Shown: piece after piece, positions 8,635-17,803 of the stretch | How positions within the stretch are numbered: position 1 is the first letter of the stretch | How the letters are laid out: each line of letters opens with the position of its first letter | Assembly (NCBI RefSeq): GCF_014171475.1 | Contig: NZ_CP048817.1 | Location: 2,294,001 to 2,358,000 of the forward strand | Length of the DNA: 64,000 nt | Source of the DNA: Sphingomonas sp. So64.6b | Lineage (GTDB): Bacteria > Pseudomonadota > Alphaproteobacteria > Sphingomonadales > Sphingomonadaceae | Direction: 5' to 3' | The notes under the pieces: model-generated | Databases searched by the model: none | What the model saw: only the letters and a program-made list of their open reading frames with translations | Told to the model about the DNA's origin: nothing | Made by a program: the position numbers and the translations under genes

Positions 8635-9164
8635 GCCGCTAGCACTACGGCATTCGTCGATTGGCCGCTCCTGCCAACAGCCACCCTAGGCGACCGCCTT
8701 CTCGACATCGCCACGTACTTACGAAGCCGCTGCGCATGCGGTCTGCCAGGCCGCGCCGGTTGCGCGTGGTCGTGAAGCCGCCCGACAGGATAGTCATGGT
8801 TGCCATCGGCTCCAGCAGCCCGTCGAGGGTGGGGAAGAAGTCGATACCGCCAGCCCCTTCGCCCTATTCGGGGACCGGGTGAATGTCGGTGACGGCGCGC
8901 AATCCCCCTCCCAAGGCAGGCGTGATCCTGGTCGACCTCACCCGACCGCAGGATTGCCAATGGCGAGCCTCTTTCCATCCTGCGACCCCGAGAAATCGAA
9001 GGCCCTGATGACGGCGCTCGATTCTATCAATGGGCGGTTCAGCCGGTACACCATGCGGCCAGCGTCCACCGGTCGGAGGAAGAAGTGGCGCATGCGCCGG
9101 GTTCGCCTCTCGCCGGTACTCCACCAGATTAGACGACCTTTTGCGGGTGAAGGCATAGGCGTGA
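8635..9164. other. Decayed region, no intact gene
   Basis: About 530 bases without a convincing gene. Open frames in several minus-strand phases carry protein-like pieces, such as TMTILSGGFTTTRN near 8800 and FFLRPVDAGRMVYRLNR near 9060, separated by frame changes and stops. This looks like remnants of one or more genes I cannot identify. Confidence 0.45.
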
Positions 9165-9968
9165 TTAGCGCTTTTCGAATGATGCGAAGTGGCCCCCCGG
9201 GAGGTTGAATGCGCTGGACGTCCAAGGCCTCCGCCACTTCGTTACCTCGTTGACCTCGTGAACTCGAAAAGGGCCTTCGAGATGAAGGGTGCGCCAGCGC
9301 TTGGATTTGCGGGAGTATCCACCGGCCGACATCTCCTCACCGCCTTCTCCGTACCATGAGCTAGAAGGGACATCGATCAAATGGTCGCTGAAGCGGCCCT
9401 TCCAAAGCGACTCCTCAACAGGATCGATGTACCAGAGTTCGCCGAAGCACAGAGCCTGTGCCCATTTTTCCCATGGCCGTATGGGGTACTGTCGTATGAT
9501 TAGGCCGGATTGCGTTCGCTCGGCAGTTTCGCGCATCTTCCCGCCCAAGATGCCAAGCCACATCACCGGAACATTGACAGCCATATAAGCCACCGTTCTC
9601 TTTTCGATGGCGTCGTAGAGTATGGGGGTATGCTGCACCTCGATCGCGAAGGTGAGCCCGCCATCTGGCGAGATCACATAAACATCGGCCCGCCGATCGC
9701 CGCCGCTGGAAAGGACCACGACTTCATAGTCAGCCTGATAGCCCATCATGCGATAGGCGTCCCTAAGAAGCAGCTTCGCGGCAAGATGCTCCTGTGTTTC
9801 ACCCACCGCCCATGAGCAACTGGTCGGTGGCTTGTGAGAGAAGTTATGAGCGACGATCCGCCCCTTCCTCAGGATCACCGCACCGTGACAATTGGGACAG
9901 AAATAGTCGGGTCCTTTTTGCGCCGCACCCGCATCTATCTTCAAGCCATTGAGTAGCCCCGTAAGCAT
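9165..9968 (-). CDS. CoiA-like nuclease-family protein
   Basis: 267 aa. The N-terminus carries a CxxC in YFCPNCHGAV, as in the zinc-finger-like start of CoiA-family proteins. The middle has a restriction-endonuclease-like core: H-L-A-A-K-LLLRDA, then RRADVYV and FAIEVQHT, which supply the D...E-x-Q catalytic pattern of the CoiA nuclease domain. Classical CoiA is a competence protein, but homologues are common on islands and beside defence genes. It is the last gene of the minus-strand run that begins with the relaxase, 32 bases after the DUF4062 gene. A defence-associated nuclease is a plausible role, inferred from position. Confidence 0.7.
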   Translation of the reverse strand: MLTGLLNGLKIDAGAAQKGPDYFCPNCHGAVILRKGRIVAHNFSHKPPTSCSWAVGETQEHLAAKLLLRDAYRMMGYQADYEVVVLSSGGDRRADVYVISPDGGLTFAIEVQHTPILYDAIEKRTVAYMAVNVPVMWLGILGGKMRETAERTQSGLIIRQYPIRPWEKWAQALCFGELWYIDPVEESLWKGRFSDHLIDVPSSSWYGEGGEEMSAGGYSRKSKRWRTLHLEGPFRVHEVNEVTKWRRPWTSSAFNLPGGHFASFEKR

Positions 9969-10000
9969 GGCGGGCAGTGTAGCCCGGGTACGCCGGAAAG

Positions 10001-11260
10001 TTACAGCTTTAAGTACCTTCTGGCATCATCGTGGGTGACTGTTTCTCGTTCGATCTCCTCGTCCATCCCTCGAATGGGTGAATATGGAGCAAGGTTGGGT
10101 TCCGCAAACGGGTTTCCCTCAAGGTGGCGAATGAGCGACTCGCACAGCGTGATTATATTGATCCAGCGTAAAGCCAAGTGATGGAGTATCAGAATTTTCG
10201 TCGCCGGTATTTCGACTGGAATATCTTTGCCGCCGCGGTTGCGGGGAGAATACTCGAAAACCGTGGCGAGCGACTCGTTCGCCGCGGTTTTGTTGAATCG
10301 GCGAACTTCCTCGATGAGCCGGGAAATCGCACCATAGGCGGCGGTTTTTCGGTAGCCGCCAGATGCGGGGTCGAATTGTAAAAATATGCTCGACGTCAGA
10401 GCGTCAGGTAGGATGGTGATCTCAATTTGTCCGTTGAGAAGTTGGTAGAATATCGTGGCGAATTTATCCCACTCCTTACCTTCCATGTACACATCTTCGG
10501 TACGCGTGGACATGGTCACTGCGTAAGCGTTTAGGTGTTTGATTAGCGATGCCCGGGGGTCTAGCGCTTCCCCCTTATACTTTAAGAGCAAGTGGCAAAG
10601 GATATTCAGCAGTTCGTGTTGCAGCGCTTTCCGGTAAGCGGCTTCGTCGGCGGTCAGCCCGCCGAACGTCAAAGGGTGCAGAACGTCTGCAATGTCCCTA
10701 AAATTTCGGAAGGTATGAATCCAGTTGCCCGTCGGCTTTTCGGTCCCTCGCTTAACGGCCATGGCGGTTTCGAGGTTACGGCCTACTTCCGTGATGAAGG
10801 CGCTGACGAACTCTGCGTCGGTCGTAAATCGGCTGTGAAAATTTACGATCTCGCGGCGCTCTTGATCGTTCATTTCTAGCGAAGCCAAGTGCTTCGCTAG
10901 CGCCTTGCGATCCTCGCGAAGCTGCCACACCTGATCGCGAACGAGGGTAACGATGCGCAACGAGCCCGCCTCATGGCGGGCATACGCGTGGCGGTACTCT
11001 TGCTGAGTGATGCTGATGCGGCTGGGCTCGTCGTACCAGCCCCCGACACGCCCTCCGATGAGGAGTATAAAGTAATCTGCCTGATCGATATTCGATAGGC
11101 AGGCCTCATAGGAATGTTGATCAAGATTGTTGTTGAAATCCCGGTACTCTGACGCGAGCACTCGACAGCCACGGCTCTCCAGAAGGTACTTTATCGCGCC
11201 CCTGAGATCCTCAAAGTCGTAAATGGTCGAGGACAGGAAAAATGTCGGACGTTTTGCCAT
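10001..11260 (-). CDS. DUF4062-domain protein
   Basis: 419 aa. Residues about 5-110 are a DUF4062 domain: it starts with PTFFLSSTIYDFEDLR, contains the acidic/Tyr region ASEYRDF, and continues with ADYFILLIGGRVG. This fold is related to TIR/nucleoside-deoxyribosyltransferase-like domains and is often found at the N-terminus of bacterial NTPase or immunity proteins. The remaining ~300 residues are mostly helical (EYRKALQHELLNILCHLLLKYKGE) and I do not recognise them. The gene lies in the minus-strand defence cluster between the zinc-ribbon protein and the CoiA-like gene. A nucleotide-sensing or NAD-related effector is possible by fold analogy, but no catalytic residues can be assigned by eye. 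Confidence 0.72.
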   Translation of the reverse strand: MAKRPTFFLSSTIYDFEDLRGAIKYLLESRGCRVLASEYRDFNNNLDQHSYEACLSNIDQADYFILLIGGRVGGWYDEPSRISITQQEYRHAYARHEAGSLRIVTLVRDQVWQLREDRKALAKHLASLEMNDQERREIVNFHSRFTTDAEFVSAFITEVGRNLETAMAVKRGTEKPTGNWIHTFRNFRDIADVLHPLTFGGLTADEAAYRKALQHELLNILCHLLLKYKGEALDPRASLIKHLNAYAVTMSTRTEDVYMEGKEWDKFATIFYQLLNGQIEITILPDALTSSIFLQFDPASGGYRKTAAYGAISRLIEEVRRFNKTAANESLATVFEYSPRNRGGKDIPVEIPATKILILHHLALRWINIITLCESLIRHLEGNPFAEPNLAPYSPIRGMDEEIERETVTHDDARRYLKL

Positions 11261-11473
11261 GGGGGCCTACAAGTCAAAAAAGGTTCAGGTTGCACCATCA
11301 GAACCCGGCGCTGCGCTGACGGCAAGATGTGTGGTGGTGGGACCACCACAATCTTGGCAAGGGGAGCCCGCTGCGCTGCCCGTTGCATCCCCACCCGCTA
11401 ATCGGCGCGTTTTCTGATCCGCATACTGGCGTGTGGGATCGTATCCAGGCCGTTGCGCCGTGTCGACGTTGCA

Positions 11474-12484
11474 TCACTCGTCAGGAACGACGGTTCCCGA
11501 CACCGCGTTTGGCTCGTCCTGATCGGACCCTCTGCGTCCCTCAGCGCCGCACATGCCGCATTCGGCGATGTACTCGCCCATCTCCCCCTCATCCGGCCGC
11601 CATGTGACGGTGATGTCGAACGAGCCGCACCGGCCGCACCGGTCAGGTGCTCGCGCCAGCGACTTCAGCGCCAGCCCTGTAAGCTCCTGCAGCACGTGTT
11701 CCGTCGCTGAGAGGGCCAGTTCTGCATCGGCACGCGTCGCGTTGCCCGCATGGGTCAGCCAGTTTGCGAGCTGCCAGCCTTTCTGGCAGATCGCTTTCAG
11801 GTAGCCGCGGACATACTCCGCCGCGCCACCGGCCGCCTTGGCCCCGATCACATGGTCCGACCATGCGGTGAAGTCGCCCTTTTTCGGGGCGTCTGCGATT
11901 TCATCGAAAAGCCCGGCGGCGTTTACCTCCTTGATAAACGAGGTCATCGCTTCCCGGCACTGGAGGCCGATGGCCTGAAAGTCCTCGATCTCGTTGGCGG
12001 CATCCAACGCGAGCGCCGCCTGATGGATTTTTCTCTGCGTGATCGACAGGAGTTGCAGCACAACTTCGTCGCCTTCGGGCTCGCGCCGGGCCTGTACGCG
12101 CGCCATCAACCCGATATGGAAGGACAGCGTGTAATCGACGCTGGGCATCAGTTTTTGGGAGTAGAGGTTGGTGGGATTGGTGATGACCCACCACCTGTTC
12201 AGGTTCGTGTGCACATCCCAAACGCGATAGTCGGTTCCGAAGACCCGTTCGGTCTTTAGCTTCTCCGCGTGCTCGACCAGCTCCTCCTCGATGTCGCTTT
12301 CACCCGTATTTTCAATCTCCCTCTCGCGCATCTTGTTGCATTGCCACTCGATGTAATCGGTGATCTCGCGCACCTCATGTTCGGATTGTTCAACGACCAA
12401 GTTTCGCAGCTCCGTTTTCGGCAGCTCCGGCGGGATGATGCACTCACCTGAGTCGTCGTGTTGATGCTCTTGTTCATCGGTCAT
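11474..12484 (-). CDS. Unknown protein with C-terminal zinc ribbon
   Basis: 336 aa. The N-terminus is acidic. Residues about 40-260 are predicted helical, with a segment CREAMTSFIKEVNAAGLF reminiscent of HEPN/DUF4145-like helical domains found in anti-phage proteins. The C-terminus (about 285-325) has CGRCG and CGMCG separated by about 26 residues, a four-cysteine zinc ribbon. The gene follows the helicase gene by 133 bases and precedes the DUF4062 gene by 213 bases, all on the minus strand. It could be a third component or a nucleic-acid-binding accessory of the Gabija-like pair. I cannot assign a family. Confidence 0.6.
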   Translation of the reverse strand: MTDEQEHQHDDSGECIIPPELPKTELRNLVVEQSEHEVREITDYIEWQCNKMREREIENTGESDIEEELVEHAEKLKTERVFGTDYRVWDVHTNLNRWWVITNPTNLYSQKLMPSVDYTLSFHIGLMARVQARREPEGDEVVLQLLSITQRKIHQAALALDAANEIEDFQAIGLQCREAMTSFIKEVNAAGLFDEIADAPKKGDFTAWSDHVIGAKAAGGAAEYVRGYLKAICQKGWQLANWLTHAGNATRADAELALSATEHVLQELTGLALKSLARAPDRCGRCGSFDITVTWRPDEGEMGEYIAECGMCGAEGRRGSDQDEPNAVSGTVVPDE

Positions 12485-12617
12485 GGCTTTATCTTATCTC
12501 TGACATCGGCGGTGCGAGCGCTCTTCCATGACGAGTTTTCAAGCGGCGCATCAATGCCCGAACACCAGGCGCCTAGGCTGCGAAGCAAACTGCGTGGCAG
12601 CGCGCAACGCAACGATA

Positions 12618-14543
12618 TCAGTGCCGTATAACCTCGTCTGGAGTGAACCACTCGTTTCTGATGACTGAGGCCGCCACCGCGTCGGGGTCTTCCGTATAAG
12701 CAATCAACGCCAAGCTCTTTCGCGCACGGGTGCACGTCACGTACAACAAGCGCCGTGTACGGTTTACGCCCCCATCTGTCGCCTCGGCCAAATGCTTACG
12801 GTCAGTGTCCGACAGAGGCTTTGCCTCAAAAAGCTTTTCGTAGGAAAAGAGAAAGCCACGCGCGTCGCTGTCATCGAGTACCGCCAAGACTCTATCGAAT
12901 TCCAGGCCTTTGACCCCTTGATGAGTCCCGAAGTGACCGCGATCTGCAACATACTCGGCATAGGCGGCGGTCTGCCGATACGGCGTTTCCAAGAATGCCC
13001 GCCACGCCTCTAGGCTCGCTGGCGACGCCGCGGCGGCCTCTTCAGCCTCCGCAGAGTCTACCGCGTCGTCGATGGGATCGAGATCAATTGCTTCGTTGGA
13101 CAGCTCCGGCTGAGTGGCAACCACGAACGCTCGCAGCGCCGCCGGAATCTCGAAGAGCTGGTGTTCCGCCACGCATTGGAACACGTCGAGAAACGTAGCC
13201 TCACCCTCTAGATCTAAAGCTAGGAGCGCCTCCACACCCGATCGGACGGGAAACAGCGGATCGTCGGGCGTCGACGTCGCGATAATCGCGGAGCGCTTCA
13301 GCAGCGGCGATGTGGCGCGCAAATGCGCCATCAATGCAAAGTCATCCTTGGCGCGTGCCGCATTGACCAGAGGCTCTACCCGTTCCGTAAACAGGCGGAT
13401 CCCGGCAAGGTCTCCTGTTCGAAGCCCGGTTCCGAGGCGGGAATCGCGATCAAGCGCCTGGAACATGTCGAGGAACCCCGCCCTCGCAGCCGCCATGTGA
13501 TGCTCGAGTATCAGGGCCTTCACTGCGCGTTCTCGCTCCCATTCGGGATCATTGCAAAGTTCGGCCATCGTTGCGCGAACGACATATTCAAAACCTGGCT
13601 TGTCCACGAGATCGCTTGGCGCGATGAAAAGACGCACAATCCCTTTAGAGCTGTCGTCCCGCGCGAGCTGCGTCTGGCGATCCACGGCGGACCGTAGCAC
13701 GTTACCGAGCGCGACCACGCGCTGCGGCGAGCGATGATTCATCCGTTTGGCGGGCCGAGCCCAATCCAAGGGAACGAGACGCTCGAGCTCGGAGTGACCA
13801 TCGGTATAGATGCGCTGCATCGTGTCGCCGAAAAGTCCGATCGCAAACTTCCCGACGTTGGCCGCGGCGAGGCTAAAGAATGCCTCGAGCAGTCCCCTGT
13901 TGGTATCCTGGCTCTCATCGATCAACAGAAACGGATATCTGTTGACCAGCACCGCCTGCATCGATGGTTTGGTTTGAATGAAGGCGGCTGTGATCTTCAG
14001 GACCTCCGAATGCGACAATGAATCGGCACCGAAATTGTCGCCATTTGGATTGTAGGTGAATCGTCGCGGGATGCTCAGCCACTCCAGCCGCTTCGTCGTC
14101 GACTCTATCGCCCGACCCCGATCCTGCGCTGCCTTTGTCCCAGCTCGCCCCTTTGCCTGCTTCTCATGGAGGTCGGCAATGTCTGCGGGTAACGTCGCAA
14201 GGAGCCAAGTCTGAATATCTGAGTGGTAGGTTTCGATGTGCTTCCAACAAAAACTGTGGATCGTCGAAATGGGAAAAAGCATGTCCTCACCGACGCGTTC
14301 TGCAATCTCGTCCGCCGCAGCGTTGGTGTAGGTGATGACCGCGATCTTCTTTCCCAAGCGTCGAAAGCCGAAGCCATGGTTCGCGCGGAATACATCAAGC
14401 GCATTCTTCAACGAGCGCGTCTTGCCCGAACCAGCACCAGCGTAGAGAAAGAAGCTTTGTGGGTTGGAGGGGTCGAGACAGGCCTCGATTGTCGCATCGA
14501 CATGATCGTCGAAATTCGCCGGTGCAGTCTCAACCTCGACCAT
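12618..14543 (-). CDS. UvrD/Rep-like helicase (GajB-like)
   Basis: 641 aa superfamily-1 helicase. Motif I is AGAGSGKT (about residues 36-43), motif Ia is VITYTNAAADEI, motif II is FLLIDESQD, motif III is GLFGDTMQRIY, motif V is HQGVKGLEFDRV and motif VI is RLLYVTCTRARK, so it looks complete. It is longer than the ~500-aa Bacillus GajB. The start overlaps the end of the upstream OLD-like gene by 14 bases, so the two are translationally coupled. An OLD-like TOPRIM nuclease followed by a UvrD-like helicase is the defining architecture of the Gabija anti-phage system, where the helicase partner docks on the nuclease ring. A general repair helicase is unlikely given the coupling and the island setting. 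Confidence 0.85.
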   Translation of the reverse strand: MVEVETAPANFDDHVDATIEACLDPSNPQSFFLYAGAGSGKTRSLKNALDVFRANHGFGFRRLGKKIAVITYTNAAADEIAERVGEDMLFPISTIHSFCWKHIETYHSDIQTWLLATLPADIADLHEKQAKGRAGTKAAQDRGRAIESTTKRLEWLSIPRRFTYNPNGDNFGADSLSHSEVLKITAAFIQTKPSMQAVLVNRYPFLLIDESQDTNRGLLEAFFSLAAANVGKFAIGLFGDTMQRIYTDGHSELERLVPLDWARPAKRMNHRSPQRVVALGNVLRSAVDRQTQLARDDSSKGIVRLFIAPSDLVDKPGFEYVVRATMAELCNDPEWERERAVKALILEHHMAAARAGFLDMFQALDRDSRLGTGLRTGDLAGIRLFTERVEPLVNAARAKDDFALMAHLRATSPLLKRSAIIATSTPDDPLFPVRSGVEALLALDLEGEATFLDVFQCVAEHQLFEIPAALRAFVVATQPELSNEAIDLDPIDDAVDSAEAEEAAAASPASLEAWRAFLETPYRQTAAYAEYVADRGHFGTHQGVKGLEFDRVLAVLDDSDARGFLFSYEKLFEAKPLSDTDRKHLAEATDGGVNRTRRLLYVTCTRARKSLALIAYTEDPDAVAASVIRNEWFTPDEVIRH

Positions 14544-16830
14544 GAATTGATCCTGCCTTGAGTTCGCTTTCCGCGATTTCCTTGCCGACCGCTGTTTCGA
14601 ACCATTTCAGTCCATGAGCGATATAAGTTGGGGGTTTGAGTGCTTTCGGGTCGGCCAACATCAGGCAGTCGAGCGCCAATGCGGCTTTCTCAGCCGTTTT
14701 CAATAGGTCGAAAAGTTCGTCAGCTAAGTCCGCGCCTGACGGCCCTTGAGTGACGATCGCCTTGATCTTTGCCGAAGTGCTCGATCCTTGGACGTCTGCC
14801 ATCGCTGCGGTGTTCGTCAGCACTAATGCATCTTCGAAGGTCCGAGGGATAACGCTCGTTGGGGTTGCACTACTCGACTCAACGCTGATGGGTTTCTGGT
14901 AGGCAACGTAGAGGTCATAGCCATCGCCCGACGTTGCATGATCTGAAGGTGGTAGTGCCGCCAGCTCATCGATCAGTTTCAGGCCGGGGTGCCATTCTTT
15001 CAGGACGGAGTTCGCGGTTTGCTGACCCCTGCCCAGTTCGGGCCGAGCCGATTTCCACCGTGTTGTCTCATGGCCATTCTTGTCTGTGATCTTGACCGTT
15101 GCCGTTGCGTCGAGATCACCGATGATCAGCGTGGCAATACCTAGGACATCAATCAGGTCACGGAAGCTGTGCACGTGGCTCCCGCCCAGTTCGAGCAACG
15201 TCACGTATCGGCGCGAGAGTTCGGGGAAATGATGGCGGATGAAGTGCGGCACGAGGATCCGCTCGGCTTGGCCTTCGACAAAGATGACGCCGTCAGCGAA
15301 GAAGAGATCGCAATGTGTCGCCTTCAGATAGCGCTTCACAAAGCGTTTGGTCTCATCCCCCTCGCCGAACACATGGGAGAGGTTGGCGACGGTTGTGGTC
15401 GGTGTCTCGCCCTTGGATTTCGCCGGCCTGCGCCGAAAATAGCGCAGATTTGCGAAATCCGCCTCGTGCGCAACATGGCTGGAATGCGTGCTAACCAGCA
15501 ACTGGGTGCAATACGCGTCTTTGTCGCCGAGATCGCAATGCTTGCGAAGCAGATTATACGCCTTGTTTATAAAGACCTGTTGAACTTGCGCATGAAGGTG
15601 CGCCTCTGGCTCTTCTACGAGAACTAGATGTAGTGGCTGGATCTCATGGACTACATTCTCCCCGCCGACGATACCTGCCTTCTCAACGCGCATCCACTCG
15701 TCGCGAAAACCCATCAGCATGAACACCATGGCGATGAGATTTTGATAACCGAGACCGGAATAGTCCTCGGGGAGCTTGAGAGTTTTGGTGCCGTCCCCCG
15801 ATGGGTCTGCGACTTGGTACTGCACCGAAGAGCCGTGCTTGAGGCCGTCGGTCGTTCGCAGCAACGTCGAGATTTTGAGTTTCGGATTGCTCATCCCGGG
15901 GTAGCCGAGATCTTCGAGTTCCTCGAAAGCTGCCGCGAAGCCAGCCTCTAGCCTGGAGTCGAAACTGCGTTCGGCCGCCTGGATCGCCCCCAACGCCTCG
16001 TAATCCTTTTCAGTCGGCGTCTTTGAGGGATCTAGATGTCGATCATAATATGACCGCAATTGATCGGAAAGTCGGCGCTTGAAGCGACGGACGCCTGCTT
16101 CGGCCTTGTCCTCTCCACCCTCATGATCACCAGCATCCGCAAAGTCCCGCTGCGCAGCAATTTCGTCCATCTTGATCAGATTTTTGAAGGGTGGGTGATC
16201 GAAGCGAAGCGCGCTGGCAGGCAAATCTTGCGGAACAGCCAAGCCGCATTTTCCGGGGCGAGTCACCGCCCGCGGGTCGAGGGGGAACGCTGCTAACTCA
16301 AGATGCGCCCGCAGCCTGCGTTCAAGGAAATCGGTCAGGCAAAGCGGCCAAACCGCAAGCTTGATTTGTTCGCCCGCAGGGCCGGTCGTCGCGGCACTGC
16401 CCGACGCCACACGTTCCGCTACATATTCCGCTTTTAGCTTCCCGATATCTTTGATTTGATATCGCAGGCGCACGCCAAGCAGTCCCCCCGACCAGTCCAG
16501 CGTCGGAAGAATATGGACTACATGCTGGATTTCGCTGAGTGGCACTTCGAGCCAGACGTCGAGCGCCGGCAGAAGCGTGTCCAAATCGACCGTGGTCTCT
16601 GCCTCGAACTCCCATTCCTCGCCAAGGACATCAATTTCGGTCCAGTTTGCGATAGTGATATCTCGCAGTGCGAGGCGAGTCGGCGTCATCAAGAAAGTGC
16701 GCAAAGCCACCATTGCCGATGTCTTGCCGCTATTATTAGCGCCAACGAGGATAGTGGTCTTCTTATCAAGATCGAGATGGGTTGATTTCAATTTGCGGAA
16801 ATTAGAAATTTCCACGAACTTGATTCGCAT
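14530..16830 (-). CDS. OLD-family ATPase with TOPRIM nuclease (GajA-like)
   Basis: 766 aa. The N-terminal ABC-type ATPase has Walker A GANNSGKT (about residues 32-39), a signature-like SGLGYQNLI, Walker B LHLVLVEEPEAHLHAQ and the H-loop STHSSHV. The C-terminal TOPRIM domain has the glutamate motif GVIFVEGQAE and the acidic motif LIIGDLDA. This is the OLD class with a UvrD partner, i.e. GajA-like. Known GajA is about 580 aa and is an ATP/NTP-repressed nicking endonuclease activated on nucleotide depletion. This copy has about 190 extra residues, mainly between Walker A and the signature and after TOPRIM. Start ATG 16830 is preceded by GGGGGAGAAC. It lies 46 bases downstream of the AlpA-like gene. 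Confidence 0.85.
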   Translation of the reverse strand: MRIKFVEISNFRKLKSTHLDLDKKTTILVGANNSGKTSAMVALRTFLMTPTRLALRDITIANWTEIDVLGEEWEFEAETTVDLDTLLPALDVWLEVPLSEIQHVVHILPTLDWSGGLLGVRLRYQIKDIGKLKAEYVAERVASGSAATTGPAGEQIKLAVWPLCLTDFLERRLRAHLELAAFPLDPRAVTRPGKCGLAVPQDLPASALRFDHPPFKNLIKMDEIAAQRDFADAGDHEGGEDKAEAGVRRFKRRLSDQLRSYYDRHLDPSKTPTEKDYEALGAIQAAERSFDSRLEAGFAAAFEELEDLGYPGMSNPKLKISTLLRTTDGLKHGSSVQYQVADPSGDGTKTLKLPEDYSGLGYQNLIAMVFMLMGFRDEWMRVEKAGIVGGENVVHEIQPLHLVLVEEPEAHLHAQVQQVFINKAYNLLRKHCDLGDKDAYCTQLLVSTHSSHVAHEADFANLRYFRRRPAKSKGETPTTTVANLSHVFGEGDETKRFVKRYLKATHCDLFFADGVIFVEGQAERILVPHFIRHHFPELSRRYVTLLELGGSHVHSFRDLIDVLGIATLIIGDLDATATVKITDKNGHETTRWKSARPELGRGQQTANSVLKEWHPGLKLIDELAALPPSDHATSGDGYDLYVAYQKPISVESSSATPTSVIPRTFEDALVLTNTAAMADVQGSSTSAKIKAIVTQGPSGADLADELFDLLKTAEKAALALDCLMLADPKALKPPTYIAHGLKWFETAVGKEIAESELKAGSIHGRG

Positions 16831-16876
16831 GTTCTCCCCCTCGAAATATCGATCCTGCCGGACTGCCGCGCTAAGT

Positions 16877-17296
16877 TTACATACAGCGCGCCCCCGGAAG
16901 CGCTAGGATCATTCGCTCGACGATTCTATTCTCGGCTTTCGTGCGCGTTCCTTCGTCTTCCGAAATAAGATCATGGCGATCTGACTCCGACGTTCCTGCA
17001 ATGCTAGCACTCAGTATGGCATTCGTCAGCGAGGGGTGCATCGCTTCAGCTAGGCTACATTGCGCACATTCGACTCTCACCGAGCGTCCACGCTCAAGCA
17101 GCGCCTGGATGCCGGACATCGGCACGAGGGTAATCGCGCCAATCTTGATCACCTCGATCTCACCAGCCTTGATCAGCTCGTAGAACTTCGACCGGCCGAT
17201 GCCGGTGACGCGGCAGGCGTCCGCAATCCTCAACGTGATGGGTGACAGGTCGCCGTTCGGGCGACGCGGCATGTGACGCATGATGCGTTCCTTCAT
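16877..17296 (-). CDS. AlpA/excisionase-like HTH protein
   Basis: 139 aa. Residues about 20-70 form a MerR/excisionase-type winged helix: RIADACRVTGIGRSKFYELIK, followed by IEVIKIGAITLVP, the usual wing and strand of HTH_17 proteins. The C-terminal half has a CAQC pair and is otherwise unfamiliar. Its ATG overlaps the stop of the upstream ribbon-helix-helix gene (ATGA, 17293-17296). Small AlpA-like proteins on islands act as excisionases or as regulators of integrase and mobilization genes. It could also control the Gabija-like genes that begin 46 bases downstream. Confidence 0.7.
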   Translation of the reverse strand: MKERIMRHMPRRPNGDLSPITLRIADACRVTGIGRSKFYELIKAGEIEVIKIGAITLVPMSGIQALLERGRSVRVECAQCSLAEAMHPSLTNAILSASIAGTSESDRHDLISEDEGTRTKAENRIVERMILALPGARCM

Positions 17297-17718
17297 TTGT
17301 CTATCCCCATTTCTGGGGGATTGACGGTGGGTAAGCCTTGCCTCGGCGCCGTGCGGGCGAGCATGCGGCCGACGAGCTTCATAAACTCGTCGTAGCGAAG
17401 GCGGCCGAGCCGGTTGGTCTCGGCATCGAACGCCGGCTGGTGCGCGGTGAGGGTCAGCTGGTGGCGGATGAACAGCCCGAGAGCCTCGGTGAGGTAGTCG
17501 AGCTTCTGCTCCGTCCGGTCGGCGATCCGGTTCTGGCGGTCGAGCCGCGCCCCGAATCGCTGGTCCAGTTCATGGCCGGCGCGACGATCGAACCAAGCGG
17601 TCAGCGCATCGGTCAGGATCGCGGTCTTGGACGAACCCGGCTGCGCCGCCAACGCGTCGAGCTTGGCCGACAGTTCGTCGGGCAGGTAAAACTGGTGGCG
17701 GGTCTTGCGTGTTTGCAT
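17293..17718 (-). CDS. Ribbon-helix-helix mobilization accessory protein
   Basis: 141 aa from ATG 17718 (MQTRKTRHQFYLPDEL); the longer frame to 17826 overlaps the relaxase gene and is not supported. Residues about 8-50 match the CopG/ribbon-helix-helix fold: a short strand HQFYLP, then two helices (ELSAKLDALAAQ, KTAILTDALTAWFD). The rest is helical with RNRIADRTEQKLDYLTEALG. Similar proteins (TraJ/MobC-like) bind oriT and help the relaxase nick, or repress mob promoters. It sits 85 bases after the relaxase gene and is coupled to the AlpA-like gene. Confidence 0.7.
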   Translation of the reverse strand: MQTRKTRHQFYLPDELSAKLDALAAQPGSSKTAILTDALTAWFDRRAGHELDQRFGARLDRQNRIADRTEQKLDYLTEALGLFIRHQLTLTAHQPAFDAETNRLGRLRYDEFMKLVGRMLARTAPRQGLPTVNPPEMGIDK

Positions 17719-17803
17719 GCGCGCAGAATCCACCGTCGCGCGTCCGGAAAACAGTAGCCCGCTAGTGCCTGCAGGTGCCTCTTCGAGGCAACTCACGCCA
17801 CCT

